Positions 1-12,096 of a DNA stretch of 64,000 bases are shown piece after piece. The translations under genes were made by a program, and so were the position numbers. Positions within the stretch are counted from its first letter, which is position 1; each line of letters opens with the position of its first letter. The stretch comes from Phragmites australis (lineage: Eukaryota > Streptophyta > Magnoliopsida > Poales > Poaceae): contig NC_084941.1 in assembly GCF_958298935.1 (NCBI RefSeq), positions 12,622,001 through 12,686,000 of the forward strand. Direction: 5' to 3'. The notes under the pieces are model-generated. The model did not search any database. It had not been told where the DNA came from and saw nothing but the letters and a program-made list of their open reading frames with translations.

Positions 1-385
1 CATTACTAATTGCTTCGTTACACATATCTACGAGTAACAGGTCACACTTGTAATGGTCCAGACATGCAATATGGAAAGAAAAAAAGATCCAAACTATCTA
101 AATGCATAACGGTTTTTTTCTGAAAATTATTGTTAGAAAAATGACTTTACTGATAGATTAGTATATGTATGCAAACAGGCTAGCCAACTCTCCAGTTCTT
201 ATAAAAAAGGATTTCTCCCATATAGGGTAGGAAGGCAGTACAGAACATAAAACTATGCTTTTTGAATCAAAAAGAAATAAAGCACGACTTAAGAGAATAA
301 TTTTCAGAAAGGTTTAGCATGTTACAGTTCAATAACATTTTATGCATACCATTTCTCAAGTTTAATAAAAGATAAAACAACTGAC
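1..385 (-). other. Intron 4 of the PHL-like gene, possible start of exon 5
   Basis: This is AT-rich sequence downstream of the donor at 385. At the far left a minus-strand reading frame is open from an AG at about 47, which could be the next exon, but its product does not resemble the expected SPT20 continuation. Treat it as intron unless transcripts show otherwise. Confidence 0.4.
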
Positions 386-2987
386 CTCGCAAACAACTGA
401 CCCGTTATAGTACTTGCTTGGTATCTCATCAAGAATATCGCCAGGCAGCCTCCCAGCTTCAATAGTCTGCAGGTCATGAGGAAACTCATGTAACTATAAT
501 TAGAGTAACATACATCATGATTAACACGTTATTAATTTTAGCCAGCTAAAAAGGATAAACTTGGTCGATTGATTAGGAGACTGACAAAAAATTGCACACA
601 TAATTGTCTTGCACACAAAAGGTCAGTGCATTTTCGAGAAATATTGTCACTAATAGTCTGGTCATATACGAAAATGATCATCCACAGAAAACTATAAGGC
701 CACGCCAGGGTTGCAATTACGCTCTTATTGATGGACAGAACTCCATGAACCATGATCAATTGATCATATAAGACGACCTGATTCAAATAATTTCTTTATT
801 CCAACATTCGTGTTTGCCACTGACTTGCTTATTTGGTTTAGGGGTGTAAAGGGATATGATATGAGTAACTTCAAATTTGTTCTTTTTTTCCAATCCAATT
901 TATAATTTTCATACTATCTGAATTTGTACTTCAGGTTGCCCTAAAATATTGATGCAAATATGGTATAGACTTTTCTCATACAAAATTTTATTTATCCCAA
1001 CTATTTGTATTTGAAATCGTTAAAGAAACATACATATTTTACTACCATATGCCATATTAGTTTGAAGAGTTTTATAAAATTTAATGTGAACTCATGTTTC
1101 TTTAGGTAAAATAAAAAAATTGGAATGACTATATTGGGATAGCATGTCATTGATATCTTGCAATTAACCAAGTTTCTGCATCCGGCTGAATGACGGAAAT
1201 ATTACCACAATGCTATTTGTATTTATCGTAACATCTGAGTATTCTTATTTCAAGAATATTCAAATTCATGTTCGTTTTAGAAAATAGAAATGCAATTTGA
1301 CCACTATTCAGCCCATTTTCACCCCTAATTTGGCTCCAAATTTAGCTAAGCCAACATTGCTTACACTTTGGACATGTCGGCCAAGTACGAAACTAAAAAA
1401 GAACCTACAAGCAACTAAGCAAGTGATACCATACTTACAGAGAATAATTTTTCTGATGCTCTATCATAGGGATGCAGTGTTTTGCCATCCTGAACTGAGG
1501 TCTGACTGGGATCCATCTGAAAATAGATGTGTTTATGTCAAAAATACATTCCTAGTTGAATATCTTTCTCTTGTGTTCCATAAATACTATGTCAACAAGA
1601 ATAGTAAATGAAATTCATTATAAAAATTTCTAGATGGAGAACTCACCGCTGCTGACTTTGAAATGAGATAACCTCTATCATAGAGGCTGAATGTGAAAGA
1701 AACCTCATGCTCTGCAATGCAAGTAAATATAATAACTGATATAAAAAAGATATTTTCTTCAACTGTTCAACGTACCTGGCAAAATTTCCTTGGAGCACGC
1801 TTGTGAAATTTTGATGCCATTAACATCATTTGCTCTTTTAATAAATCCATCCTACATAAAGAGAATACATGAGCATTTCATCGTAGGAAAAGCAAGTCAT
1901 TCTGAAGACAATAAAACTGCATTTCAACACATTATAAGAAACAAAAACAAAAAAAATTACCAACTAGAGAAAATCAAACAAGCAATACATCACAAAACTA
2001 AATAAACCCCTTTGCTTGAACCATGTTAAGCTAAGAAAAGATCTGGCATCAAGATTTGAACTGTCTACCATCCACTTGAAGTGTAACACCCCAGGTACAT
2101 TCATCCACACCAGCATATGAGAATTTTATCTCGCTTACCACAAAGGGCGAATCCAGTTGGTAGGACTGGCTCCCCAACAAGGATTATATGCTACTCGAAC
2201 ACTAGAACAACAATCCTTGTGGGTTCTCGCCACTAGAGGGACATGGTGCTACAGAACAAGCGAACATGTGTTCTATTCGGGGCAGGAGCTTTGCGCTTGC
2301 TTCATGGCAAATACTTTCAGGATCAAACCCTCCGAAACCAAACCAAACATGATAATTTAAATTAGGGTAAATCAGTACAAACAATTGACTAGAGTATTAC
2401 ACATGAAAAGATAATTATTTGGTCCATACTGGAGTTCTAGTAGCCCACCCCCCCCCCCCGACAAACCGCCTCAAACTCGCGCAGATGAGTTCGATCTGCA
2501 ACGAAAATCACAAACCCCAAAGTCCAATCTTTGAACACGCCATGGCATCGAAGAATTTGGCCATTCCAAACGACATCGTGATTGGGCTTTGGGCACAAGC
2601 TTTCGAGTCAAAACTCACCAGAAAGACTCAGCCTTCCCGCGAATCACCGCAAATTCAACAGAACCCCCCCCCCCCCCCCTCAAAATCCCAAGAAAAAAGT
2701 CGATTTTTTCATGGCTTCCGCACACAAAGCTCCATCATTGCACGCCCAGATCCCCACCGCCTCGCGCCGGCCCCGACCACATCGCAGCGAGACACAAACC
2801 CAAGCGAGCAAGCAAGCGACAGAAAGCACGGACGCCTCACCTCGCGTCGCGCGTCAGACACGGACTCCTCCTTGTCCCGGGCGGCCGGCTTATCCGCCTC
2901 CGCAGCCTGCGCCGGCGCCGCGGACGCCGAGCGCGCGGCCGGGTGCACGCGGACGCCGACCTTCGATAGCTTGAACGATATCCCCAT
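386..2987 (-). CDS. PHL: SPT20-domain / PHL-like transcription co-regulator, 5' exons (partial)
   Basis: Four exons on the minus strand join in frame with GT-AG introns: 2987-2841, 1851-1776, 1711-1647 and 493-386. The protein starts MGISFKLSKVGVRVHP, the conserved N-terminus of plant PHL/SPT20-like proteins. Exon 3 encodes HEVSFTFSLYDRGYLISK and exon 4 contains TIEAGRLPGDILDEIPSKYY, the core of the Spt20 domain. From family knowledge, SPT20 is a SAGA co-activator subunit and Arabidopsis PHL links phytochrome B to flowering time. I chose the ATG at 2987; the in-frame codon two residues upstream is GTG. Exon phases (0, 1, 0, 0) are consistent and no stop interrupts the 121 codons seen, so the gene looks intact here. 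The remaining exons lie beyond position 1. Assigned by remembered family motifs, without a database search. Confidence 0.82.
1852..2840 (-). other. Intron 1 of the PHL-like gene with homopolymer C tracts
   Basis: This 989-nt intron lies between the start exon and exon 2. It holds two long C runs (about 2447-2459 and 2666-2678) and a 2080-2370 stretch with short unsupported ORFs on both strands that may be an inserted repeat. No coding evidence was seen. Confidence 0.6.
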
Positions 2988-3540
2988 CTCCACGGGGGCC
3001 CCTGCCCCCTCGGTGACGACCTAGGCTTCCTCCCCCGGGGCCTCCGCCGCCGACGAGCTCGTGCGAGCGAGGGGTAAGAGAGAGAAGAGAAAGGGGGAGA
3101 GAGAGAAGTGTTAAGAGGCGAGCTTGGTGTACGGGGACACGGATGTATGGCTCTGGCAGGGGCTGCACGGTCACCGACGTGTAGGGTAGGGAGACGTGGG
3201 CAGTGGCGGCCGCGTCTGGCCGGAGTAGTGGGCTTGGGTTCATGGGGGAAAGGCGGTGGCTGTGCGTGAGGCTCGCTTGCGTGCGTGGACTTGGTTCACG
3301 GGGGCTTACTGGAGAAACCGGCGACTCTTCCGGGATTTGGGCCGCAGGAGACGTCTGATCGGGATTCCACGGCCCGGATGAACGATGTTACGAGAGTAGT
3401 TGTCGGCTTAACCTCGTCAGGCGGCTTGTCATCTCCGCTGGCCGCAGCAGTGAGGCGTGCTGCTCCGCGTCCCGCTTCAAAAGATGGATGGGGAATGTGC
3501 TTCTGCTTTCACTGTGCACAGTGGTCAATGACAAGTTGAG
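2988..3540 (-). promoter_or_regulatory. GC-rich 5' leader and promoter region of the PHL-like gene
   Basis: A GC-rich, CpG-rich island runs from about 2720 to 3530, covering the first exon and its upstream side, in otherwise AT-rich DNA. GA-rich tracts (3079-3112) lie 90-125 nt upstream of the ATG. No clear TATA box was found, so this fits a broad TATA-less promoter. The boundary is inferred from composition only. Confidence 0.45.
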
Positions 3541-5777
3541 AACAGAGTGACCCGGTGAAATATCGTATATTTCTATTTCCCTTCAAAAAATTCCAAAAGA
3601 AGAGCCTTTGCATTGGAAAATATAAAATATAGGCAAGTGTTAAGGGGATGGTTAACAATGTTTAAGCGCTTGTAAGGTCTTTTTTGCATTGGAGGTAAGA
3701 GCTTTTAGGTAGTACTTAGATGTTTAATGATGTGACAACTCTCTCTCTTTAAGCATCTATCTTTAAGCACCTTGGATTGTACATGAGGTTAGTGTCTAAG
3801 ATTAGTGTGTTTTTAATTTATTGCAATGAATCACAAGATGTGGACGCTCGGCACGCACCATACATGCATATTTTACCCGTTGTGCAAACTTTTTTTTATT
3901 GGAATCCAAATCGCTCGTATGTGTTGTATATATATATATAGACCCCGGGGCCACAGTGCGTTCATATCTTGTGACCCCGCGGTAGATGGGGTTGTGCACG
4001 TATGCCGCAAGTGCCTCCTCCATGCATGCGTAGCGTAGCAAGCTCCATCGATCTATGACCTGTATGCAGGAAAAAAGCCTGACAACATGAATTAATGCTA
4101 CTCCATAGCTAGATGATCATTGCCGATTGGTTTGGCTAGTTCTTCTGTTTTTGGACCTTTCAAACAAAATATGTGTAGACACCATCACTACTGATCATTG
4201 CTGGTTTATAAATGGCAGCAGTGCCACTTCTTGAACAACACTACACTTGTCGATTACGAAAACAACAATGATAGACCTATAAGGATATTATTGTTTGTTC
4301 ATATTACAATTCGATAGTGATAATAACACTACCATTGCCAACTAATATCTTTGAATTGACAGTGATATATGCAAGCCCCTGTTCAGAACCTGAAACCTGC
4401 CAATGGATCAAAGACACATATACATACCACATATATTCACATATAGATATCAAAACACACACACTTTGTCATTCACATATGATTGATTATTCACATTCAG
4501 TTCATCATTCATTCGTACACCATAGTTTTACAATAAGTTTCCAATAAAGATCTACAAGCCTGCGAAACAGTTCAAGTTTCATCCATATTTCTACTTACTA
4601 GAAGGTGTTAAACTACCTAGTCATGAGTCTTGAACCGAGGAGACGTAAGCGGAGTGGGCGGTTAAGATGTTCATGAAGCTCTATATCAAAGCATTCTAGG
4701 TAATGAAACTCATACTCTGGATATAAGTCTTATCTCTATTCGACACCAGGCTCGGGTTGGAGGTGCCTTCTACATGCTGCCTCATCGCAGGTGATGAGTG
4801 AAAGTTGAAAGTCCCATCACTAAAAAATTTCAATCAAGAAATGTAACTAAAGGTGCAATTTCTTCTCGCGGGTCTTAATGTTAACTGCTTGAACAAAATA
4901 GGAAAATGATAACTATCTAAAGATCCTACATTATAGTGCCATGATCAATATTTCTAATAGGGTAAACAAAGCCGGCTACGAAGAAACCCCTGACAAGAAT
5001 TAAAGTGCCATGATCAATTTCGGAACAATAATTCCCCAATGACAGAGATAGGTTGAAATTTTGTTGAACGTAGCTTAAATGCTAAATTCAACTAATTTTC
5101 AACTATCTATTCTAACTAAATTTCAAACTCATCCATCAATTCAACTTATTTCTAACTGAAAACTGAAATTCATCTCAAACTGTTTCTCATCTCATTCTCA
5201 AAATAAAATTTTGAATGGATTTGCTCCTACAATTCTTTGAATCAAATGAAACTAAAAATACCAACTAACATTTGCTAACTACAAATTTCATCTCATTCTC
5301 CTATAATTTGATCTCATTCTCCCATAATTATCAATGCTCCAACTAAAAATACCAACTAACATTTGTAAGTATCATTTCTAACTAAAATTTCAAACTAACT
5401 TCAAACTAAAATTCTAACTAAATTTCAACCATCCATCCTTTATCCATCCGTAAGAGAAATTCTAACTAAATTTCAACCATTCCATAATCCATCATAGAAG
5501 GGGAGCACATGTAGGGGCACACCATCAGAGAGGCCGGCAGAGGCAGTTAGGGAGGTGGTAGAGTTAGAGAGACAGCCGGGATGTCGGTATCGTGAGAGAG
5601 GCAACTGGAGCGGTGGCATCATTGGAGAGGTAGCTAGGGTGGTAGCGGCGACATCAACATTCGATGGTGCAGTGTAGACGTGCGAGAGGAGGCTGAGTTG
5701 GGTGCGTGTTTCCACGAGATGGTAGTCATGCAGCTCAATGAGTGGTGGCAGTGCAGGTCGATGCAGCAGTGAGCGGT
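3541..5777. other. Intergenic AT-rich sequence, no supported gene
   Basis: Apart from a short TA run (3930-3940), 5040-5470 is low-complexity, rich in repeated aactaa, catctcattctc and atttcaac words. 5480-5777 is GGT/GAG-rich and resembles in composition the sequence after 13868. This is consistent with one older repeat split by the LTR element at 5778. No ORF has a recognisable domain. Confidence 0.6.
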
Positions 5778-7468
5778 TGAAGGGATCGGTGACATTGTAA
5801 GAGGGGGGTGAATTAGGACACTTAAAAATATTTTGGCTCCAAAATTAACACAACCTATATCAATTTCTATCTAAATATGCTCTAGGTTTATCTAGTGTGT
5901 CTATCTACCGATCAAAGCACTTGCAACCTATCTAAGAAGGTAAATTGCAAGAATATAAATACGGAAACGTAAATAAGGTAGAGGGAGCAAACTTGGCACA
6001 AGGGATTTTTTCTCGTGGTATCGATGGCATGGATGCCACCCCTAGTCCACGTTGGAGCTCCACAAAGGATATGCTTTCGGTCGGCACCCGGTCACGGCTC
6101 TTGAGTCACTAAGTCACAAAGACAAAGCCTTCACCCGGATAAGCCACCAAGCCACAAAGGCAAGGTCTCACCACTAGCCTCTCTTTCGGTTCTTTGTTAT
6201 CATGATCACTTCGGAGCTTGAGCCACCAAGGCAAGGGTCTCCGCGTCCCTGCACAATCGTCTTGCTGTCGCTCCACACCAAGTCAGAGGGTCAACAAACT
6301 TGCCGACGAGTCACCAAGACTCCAAGGTGTCGGTGTACCATTTGGTACAAGTTTGGATCACTCTTTGATCCACTCTCTAGGCAGCAATCACCTAGCAACA
6401 CTCTCTTTAGGCCTATAAGCACTAATCACTCTTTAATGGTGTACTTAATCACCTTGAATAATCACTTTAAGCATTTTGGTGGCTTGTATGTCTTCTCAGG
6501 TGTACATGAACTTCTCTAGACTCTAGCACCTTCAAATAGCCGAGTGGGTGGGTATTTATAGCTTCAAACTTGCGCACTAGCCATTAACCCAACAGCTCTG
6601 AAACGTTATTAACATCGGATGTTCCAGTGAGAATAATAGTACTAGCACTAGATCATCTAGTGAGTACACTCTCACAAACTAGCTGTTGAACCCCATTCAA
6701 ATCTTTGTGAGCACCGGACACACCGGTGTATACTTCATCTTTATGATCGGACTATCCGGTGAGTTATCCTGAGCCGTCCGAGCCTTTCCTTCTTCTTTGT
6801 ATAAATTGTTCCGATATATGCATCCGGTGTTCATCACTTCGTCACTGGACTATCCGGTGAGTTGTCTTCAGCTATCTGAGTGAATGCAACCCTCTATGTA
6901 AATAATGTTCCAGTGTTTCATAGCCTTCATCACCGGACCATCTGTTAGGTTGAACTTCGTTCTGCTTCTTTGCACTGTTCATTGTTCGGTGTATTGTCCA
7001 ATGTTCATTCCATTTGCATCGGACCATCCGATGGGTTGAACCTTCGATCTTCAGCGGCTGCATCCTTTTATGAAAATAATTCTCTGGTGCATTCATCTTT
7101 CTCATTAATCATCGGACTATCCAGTGAGGTTTAACCTTCTTTCTTCAGCATAACTTCTCTGAAAGAATTTCTCCGGTGAGCACTCTGCTCAAACACCAAA
7201 CCTTCTGGTGAGGTTTTCAGACCTTTCTCCGATTTGACAAATATACTCCGGTGAGTTCAACACCCAGAGAACCAAACAATCCAGTGAGGCAAATCTTCCT
7301 GGGACTTCAATTCAATCCAACTTTGTCCTGGCTGCGGTGGCTTCTTTATGTATTGCATCCATGATACCTACTAATATATATTCTTGACAAATATGTTAGT
7401 CCAATTAACTATATTTTCATTAATCACCAAAATCACAATCATAGCCTAATGGGGCCATTTTCGCTACA
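5778..7468 (-). repeat. 3' LTR of the TR-GAG element
   Basis: Starts tgaagggatcggtgac and ends ttttcgctaca, like the partner at 12097-13867. On the minus strand a TATAAATA box lies at 6553-6560. The 6590-7290 part is an array of degenerate palindromic units of the form ccggac-(c/t)atccggtgag. Confidence 0.85.
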
Positions 7469-7490
7469 ATCTCCCCCCTTTTAGTGATTG
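7469..7490 (-). other. Polypurine tract of the TR-GAG element
   Basis: On the minus strand the run actaaaaggggggagat ends exactly where the left LTR begins (tgtagcgaaa). This is the expected plus-strand priming site and fixes the element's orientation. Confidence 0.8.
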
Positions 7491-8797
7491 ATAACAACAC
7501 AACCAAAGCAAGTGGTAAATAATAAATGATACAAAATGTGAAGATCATAAATAAGCACAAAGTCTTACCACATTGCTTGGATGCATGTTCTTACCACTTA
7601 GTCCCCCTTTGTTGTGGTTCTCCTTTTTTCCATTGCCACTATCTCCCTTGAATGACCTATACAAGAGCTTCTCTTTTGTCAATCTAGGCGCCTAGCATCT
7701 TTTCTTCTCCCCCTTTGTCAACTTTGGCATTCCTAGATATCCTGCTTGATGCTATAATCTCCTCGTATTGGTCATCTTACTTTGATTGCCAAATTTCTCC
7801 CCCTTTGTCAATAATCTCTCAGAAAGGACTATAAACATATGTTGAACTCAAGGGAAAAACATTAGAGCACATGGGAGAGAGATTCACAAATCATGATCCA
7901 GGAAAAAGATACCAATTGTATGGATATCACTATAAAAGAATGATACTAATTGTAGGCTATGAAAGCACATGAATCATAATTTATAAAACTCACATAATAT
8001 AGTCTAAACTCTCTCTATATATGTACATACATATGATGAGAAAAAAAAATATGTGCACAACTAAACAATATATCAATATAGGAAGTTTAAGCTATATTAT
8101 GCATGGAGGTAGCTTTAATAAATAAAATATTTGACAATAATACCAATTGAAGCAATTAAGCATTGCATACCTCCGGAGATGTGTTAATTGCTCCATGAGA
8201 CTACAAAAGATATCACTAGAAACATATGTTAGTCTCAAAATCACAATATATGGGATATACTCCCCCTAAATATGTGCATACAAGTATTGAATACTTGTGA
8301 GATATATATACTCTTGTTATTGATAACAATGGGGATTTATTCTATAGATTGGATCATGGCATATGAAAGATACCAACTGTAAAAACTAGTGTTGTGTAAA
8401 GAACCTACAACCAATAAACCATGTAGGTCACTCATGAATTAGAGATAAACACAAGTAACCTATAACATGAAAATCTACATTAGGCATTGCAATAAATTGA
8501 ATTAAGCATATGCAATCCTAGACGAGATAAATGAGCTACAACAACTAAAAGAGTTTGCATCTAGCTCCATTACCTCTTTTACCTTTGGAATGAGATTTGG
8601 GTATGTGATGATCATGATCTTCATCAATGCGTCCATGTTGTATACTTGGCTTCTTTGTTTGAACCTTCACTTCATCTTGTAAGCCAAGCCTCTAAATCCC
8701 CAAGCTGACTGGTGCTTCAAGTCTTCTTTGGAACCCAAACCGATTGGGACCCCTTCATGTTGGTGATGACTTATTTAGGCACCCAAATGGGTTGGTT

Positions 8798-9884
8798 TCA
8801 TATCTGGTCCTTTCTTCCAACCATGTGTGTAACCACCTTGACATTGTCCTTCTTCTTAAGCTTGTAGTGGTTTCTCTTAGTCTTAATCTTGTAGTTCGGC
8901 TTGATGTATAGGTTGGAGGTCTTGTTGGAGTGGTTCGCCATCTTTTTCTTCTTCTTGGTCTCTTTCTTTACTTGTTTGCATTGAAAGGATTTGTGTCCTT
9001 CTTGATGGCATTTGAAACATGTCACGGTGGATTCCTCCGCAAGCTTCTTTACTATGATTGTACGATTATCTTAAGGAGGTTGGATATATTTTTTGTCCTT
9101 TAATCTTCTCAAGTTCTTCTTGAGCTTGTCCACTTTTTGCTTAAGCTCATCATTCTCTTATGCAATGAGGTTGTTAGATCATTCTACAATAACATTCTCA
9201 ACACAAATCTCATTGCAAAGGGGTGAGCTAGATAAAGAAATTAAATCATCACAAGAAGTGGAAGCATCTACCTTATTATTGTAATTAAATAGAGAGCTAG
9301 ATTACTTCAAAGGGACCTTAGTTTGAGATTCAATGCACTCAAATTTTGCTTTAAGCTCTTCATGCTCCTTGTTTAGCAAATTAAATTTGCACAATAATTG
9401 TTCTTAATTAGAAACAAAGGTAGCATGAATTTCATTGAGTGTATTGAATTTCTTAAGCTCTTTGGATTATTTCTTAAGGACCATTTGTTGCTCATTGATC
9501 AAATGAAGGAGTTTATCATGGGAAGGAGAATACACATCGGATTCATCATCACTTATATCGCTATCCATAACTTTAGCCATAAGGCACTTGTGAGATGACT
9601 TGCGCAATGACGACTTGTGTGATGACGACCTTGAGTAAGAGCTTTTCTTATAGGGGAGGATGGTGAAGCTTTCATCACTTGAGCTTGACTCTTCATCGTC
9701 GCTCACCCATCTCCCTATTAGCAAGTGTCTTAGCTCTTCCCCTTGTCTCTCTCTTCTTGATTTTGGTCTTCTTCTCATTTTTTATGTGATCAATTGTGTT
9801 GATCAAGTCTTCAATGGAGATAGAATGATCAATCGTGACATTGATCATCTTCATATTCTTCTCTAACTTTAAGAAGAGCTTGGC
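8798..9884 (-). pseudogene. Gag C-terminal part with CCHC zinc knuckle (TR-GAG)
   Basis: A minus-strand segment (9025-8798) begins MTCFKCHQEGHKSFQC, a CX2CX4HX4C zinc knuckle typical of copia-type gag nucleocapsids, followed by a Lys-rich tail. Upstream (9778-9467) an acidic/Ser-rich stretch with SDDEESSSSDES and a KSSHKC motif matches the spacer region of grass copia-like gag. The segments lie in different frames with intervening stops and are cut at 9884 by a solo LTR, so the gene is broken. No pol follows before the left LTR. Confidence 0.7.
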
Positions 9885-11165
9885 TGTCGGTGACATGGGA
9901 ACCGGGGGTCCCCGAGTCCCGAGGCCAGGACAGCAGTGCCACGTGGCGCCCTCCCTCGAGGGTTATCTCCCTGAGGTCCGAGAAGACCAAGTTCCGGGAG
10001 AGGGTGCTCGGGGCCATGAACAGTGGTCCCTGAGTACCCGAGTTCCCCAAGGACCCGAACAGACACAGTTCCGAGAGAAGGCGCTCGGGGCCATGAACAG
10101 TGGTCCCCGAGTACCTGAGGACCCGAGTAGACACAGTTCCGGGAGAGGACGCTCTGGGCCATGAACAGTGGTCTCCGAGTACCCGAGTTCCCCGAGGACC
10201 GAGAAAAGGCGTATCTGGGAGAGAGTGCTCGGGGCTATGAACAGTAGTCCCCGAGCATCCAGAGTTCCCCGAGGACTTGAGAAGCCCCTTGCCGGTGGAC
10301 CCCACAAGGGCTCAGCGATGAGGTGTCAATTGGTGAGAGGCTTGATGCTGCATTTAAGAGGGAGCGTGGCCTGTCACTTCCAACCACTCCCCCCACGCCT
10401 GCTGTTAGTCCCTGCCACTGTTTGGCAGGGAGGCATGGGGATATTTAATGCGGCGGGTCCCATCACACGTCATCCGGCGCGCCTCGGGATATCATCGCTG
10501 GGCTCGAGGCATATCGCATGCTGCCCTGCAGTGTCAGGATTGCTCTGACCGGGTGAACATGCGGGGTTGCTCGGTGGCTACCCGGTGGGCCCTCCCTGCT
10601 GGAACCGCTAAAAAGTGGGATGATGACGACAGGATCGGACGGGGGCGCGTTTTCAACCCCCTGTAACGTCAAGTTGCAGCCCATGATGGTTGCTTTCCAT
10701 TTATGGTGTCTTGGGACTCGCACCATCCTTTCTGGGCACGCCAGGCCACCCCGACGGGATATAAGAAGGGGTGGGTGCCCAGGAGAAGAACAAGTGCTTC
10801 AGAAGACAAGTTCTGAAAGTCGACCAAGTCTCACGAGTTGAAGAATATCGAGACAAGCTAACGAAGAACAAGACACACGAAGCTTTAGACTTAGACAGAA
10901 ATCCTTGTAACACAAGAGATCCTCAGAGAGGCATTTCCAGAGCATTTATAGCATACGCACAGGAGTAGGGTATTACGCTCCTTGCGGTCTGAACCTGTCT
11001 AAAATCCCCTGAGTATTTATTTCCACTAGCATCCGATCATCCATCCCACCTGTATCTCATTTACTCTCATTAATTCACGTACGAGGTAGATTCAAAATCA
11101 TCCTCCCGGCGGAATCTCAAAGGGGGTCCCTCCGGATCCCCGCTTGTGGAGTTCATCCTCCGACA
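9885..11165 (+). repeat. Solo LTR of a Ty3/gypsy family, TSD ttggc
   Basis: The element runs from tgtcggtgacatggg to tcatcctccgaca and is flanked by the perfect 5-bp duplication ttggc (9880-9884 and 11166-11170). The ends, the ccgagtacccgag-type internal repeats and a TATA-like gatataag at about 10758 are all similar to the LTRs of the Tat element at 40225, so it belongs to a related family. No internal domain remains, consistent with unequal recombination between two LTRs. It interrupts the gag gene of the TR-GAG element. Confidence 0.9.
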
Positions 11166-11376
11166 TTGGCCATCTTAGTATCAATTTCTTCATCATTTGA
11201 TGTGCTTTGATCATCCTCTTCATAGCTCTGTTCATCTTGATCATCATCATCTTCGTTTGAGCTTGACTTTTACTCTTGTCTCCTCATCCTTACCTTCATA
11301 TGTTAGTATTGAGCTTGCTTGCTTGTGAGAGCAAGGTTTTTGGTGTCGTATGAGGAAGAAACTTCCACCCCTATGA

Positions 11377-11778
11377 TCACTTGTGAGAGCAAGTGATCTT
11401 ACCGAATATTTGACTTGGAGTCATCTTATTGATGTCATGGTTGTCGTAGATGATGGAGACTATCAACTTGTACTTCAGAAGAAGAGCTTGAAGTATTTTT
11501 CTCACCACTTGGTCATCTTCAATTGGCGTCAAACCTAACCCATTGATCTCATTAACAAAAATGTTCAAATGTGAGTACATATCATTAGAACTTTCATGGA
11601 GTAGTTGCTTAATGCCATTGAGCTTAGTAATAAGCACATGATATTTCTCATTACGTACATCTTTTGTGTCTTCATGTATTTCAATGGGACTAGTCCAAAT
11701 ATCATGTGCATTGGTGAGAAAGTAAACATGATTAAATATGTCAACATATATAGATGATAAAAGGATACTCTTGGCCAA
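11377..11778 (-). pseudogene. UBN2-type gag N-terminal fragment (TR-GAG)
   Basis: An open segment of 133 codons with NAHDIWTSPIEIHEDTKDV and NEINGLGLTPIEDDQVVRKI resembles the gag-polypeptide (UBN2) domain of Ty1/copia elements, which assembles the virus-like particle. It starts about 300 nt inside the 5' LTR end, ends before the acidic spacer, and is followed by the nested solo LTR. The Trp and the DDQ/VVRKIL motifs expected in the family are present. Confidence 0.75.
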
Positions 11779-12082
11779 TACAACTAATTACCTCTCCTTG
11801 TTGGTGATGCGAGGTCTCAGCCCTTCCTTGGTGACCTTCCAAACATCCAACCCTCAGGCTTGCAAATAACAAGTCAATAGAATTTTTCACCGGAAGAAGT
11901 TTGTGCCATCAAAAAGTGGAGTACTATGAGAATCCATCCCAACCCTGAACCATAACAACTCACTAGGCGGTGAAGTCTAAATGATCACAATGAGACTAAG
12001 GCTCAAATGCAACTTGAATTGGCAAAACCTTGTGAAAGGTGTGAAGCTCTAACACAAATTGTAGGGCTAGATGTGAGCCCTA

Positions 12083-12095
12083 GCTCTGATATCAA
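12083..12095 (-). other. Primer-binding site of the TR-GAG element
   Basis: On the minus strand, just after the 5' LTR, ttgatatcagagc differs by one base from the common tggtatcagagc site complementary to initiator methionine tRNA. Confidence 0.75.
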
Positions 12096-12096
12096 T

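Noticed and set aside
2419..3024. 201-codon plus-strand ORF over the PHL start exon
   Set aside because: A shadow of the GC-rich first exon on the other strand. Proline-rich because of the C tracts, without domains.
3600..3790. Possible MITE with gtttaagcgctt / gcttaaag words
   Set aside because: The inverted words are short and no terminal repeats with a matching TSD could be defined by eye.
6590..7290. CRISPR-like spaced palindromic repeats
   Set aside because: Units are diverged, unevenly spaced and lie inside a paired LTR of a plant retrotransposon. No cas genes or prokaryotic context.
9829..10548. Overlapping Gly/Pro/Arg-rich ORFs on both strands
   Set aside because: They lie inside the solo LTR 9885-11165 and result from its ccgagtaccc repeats.
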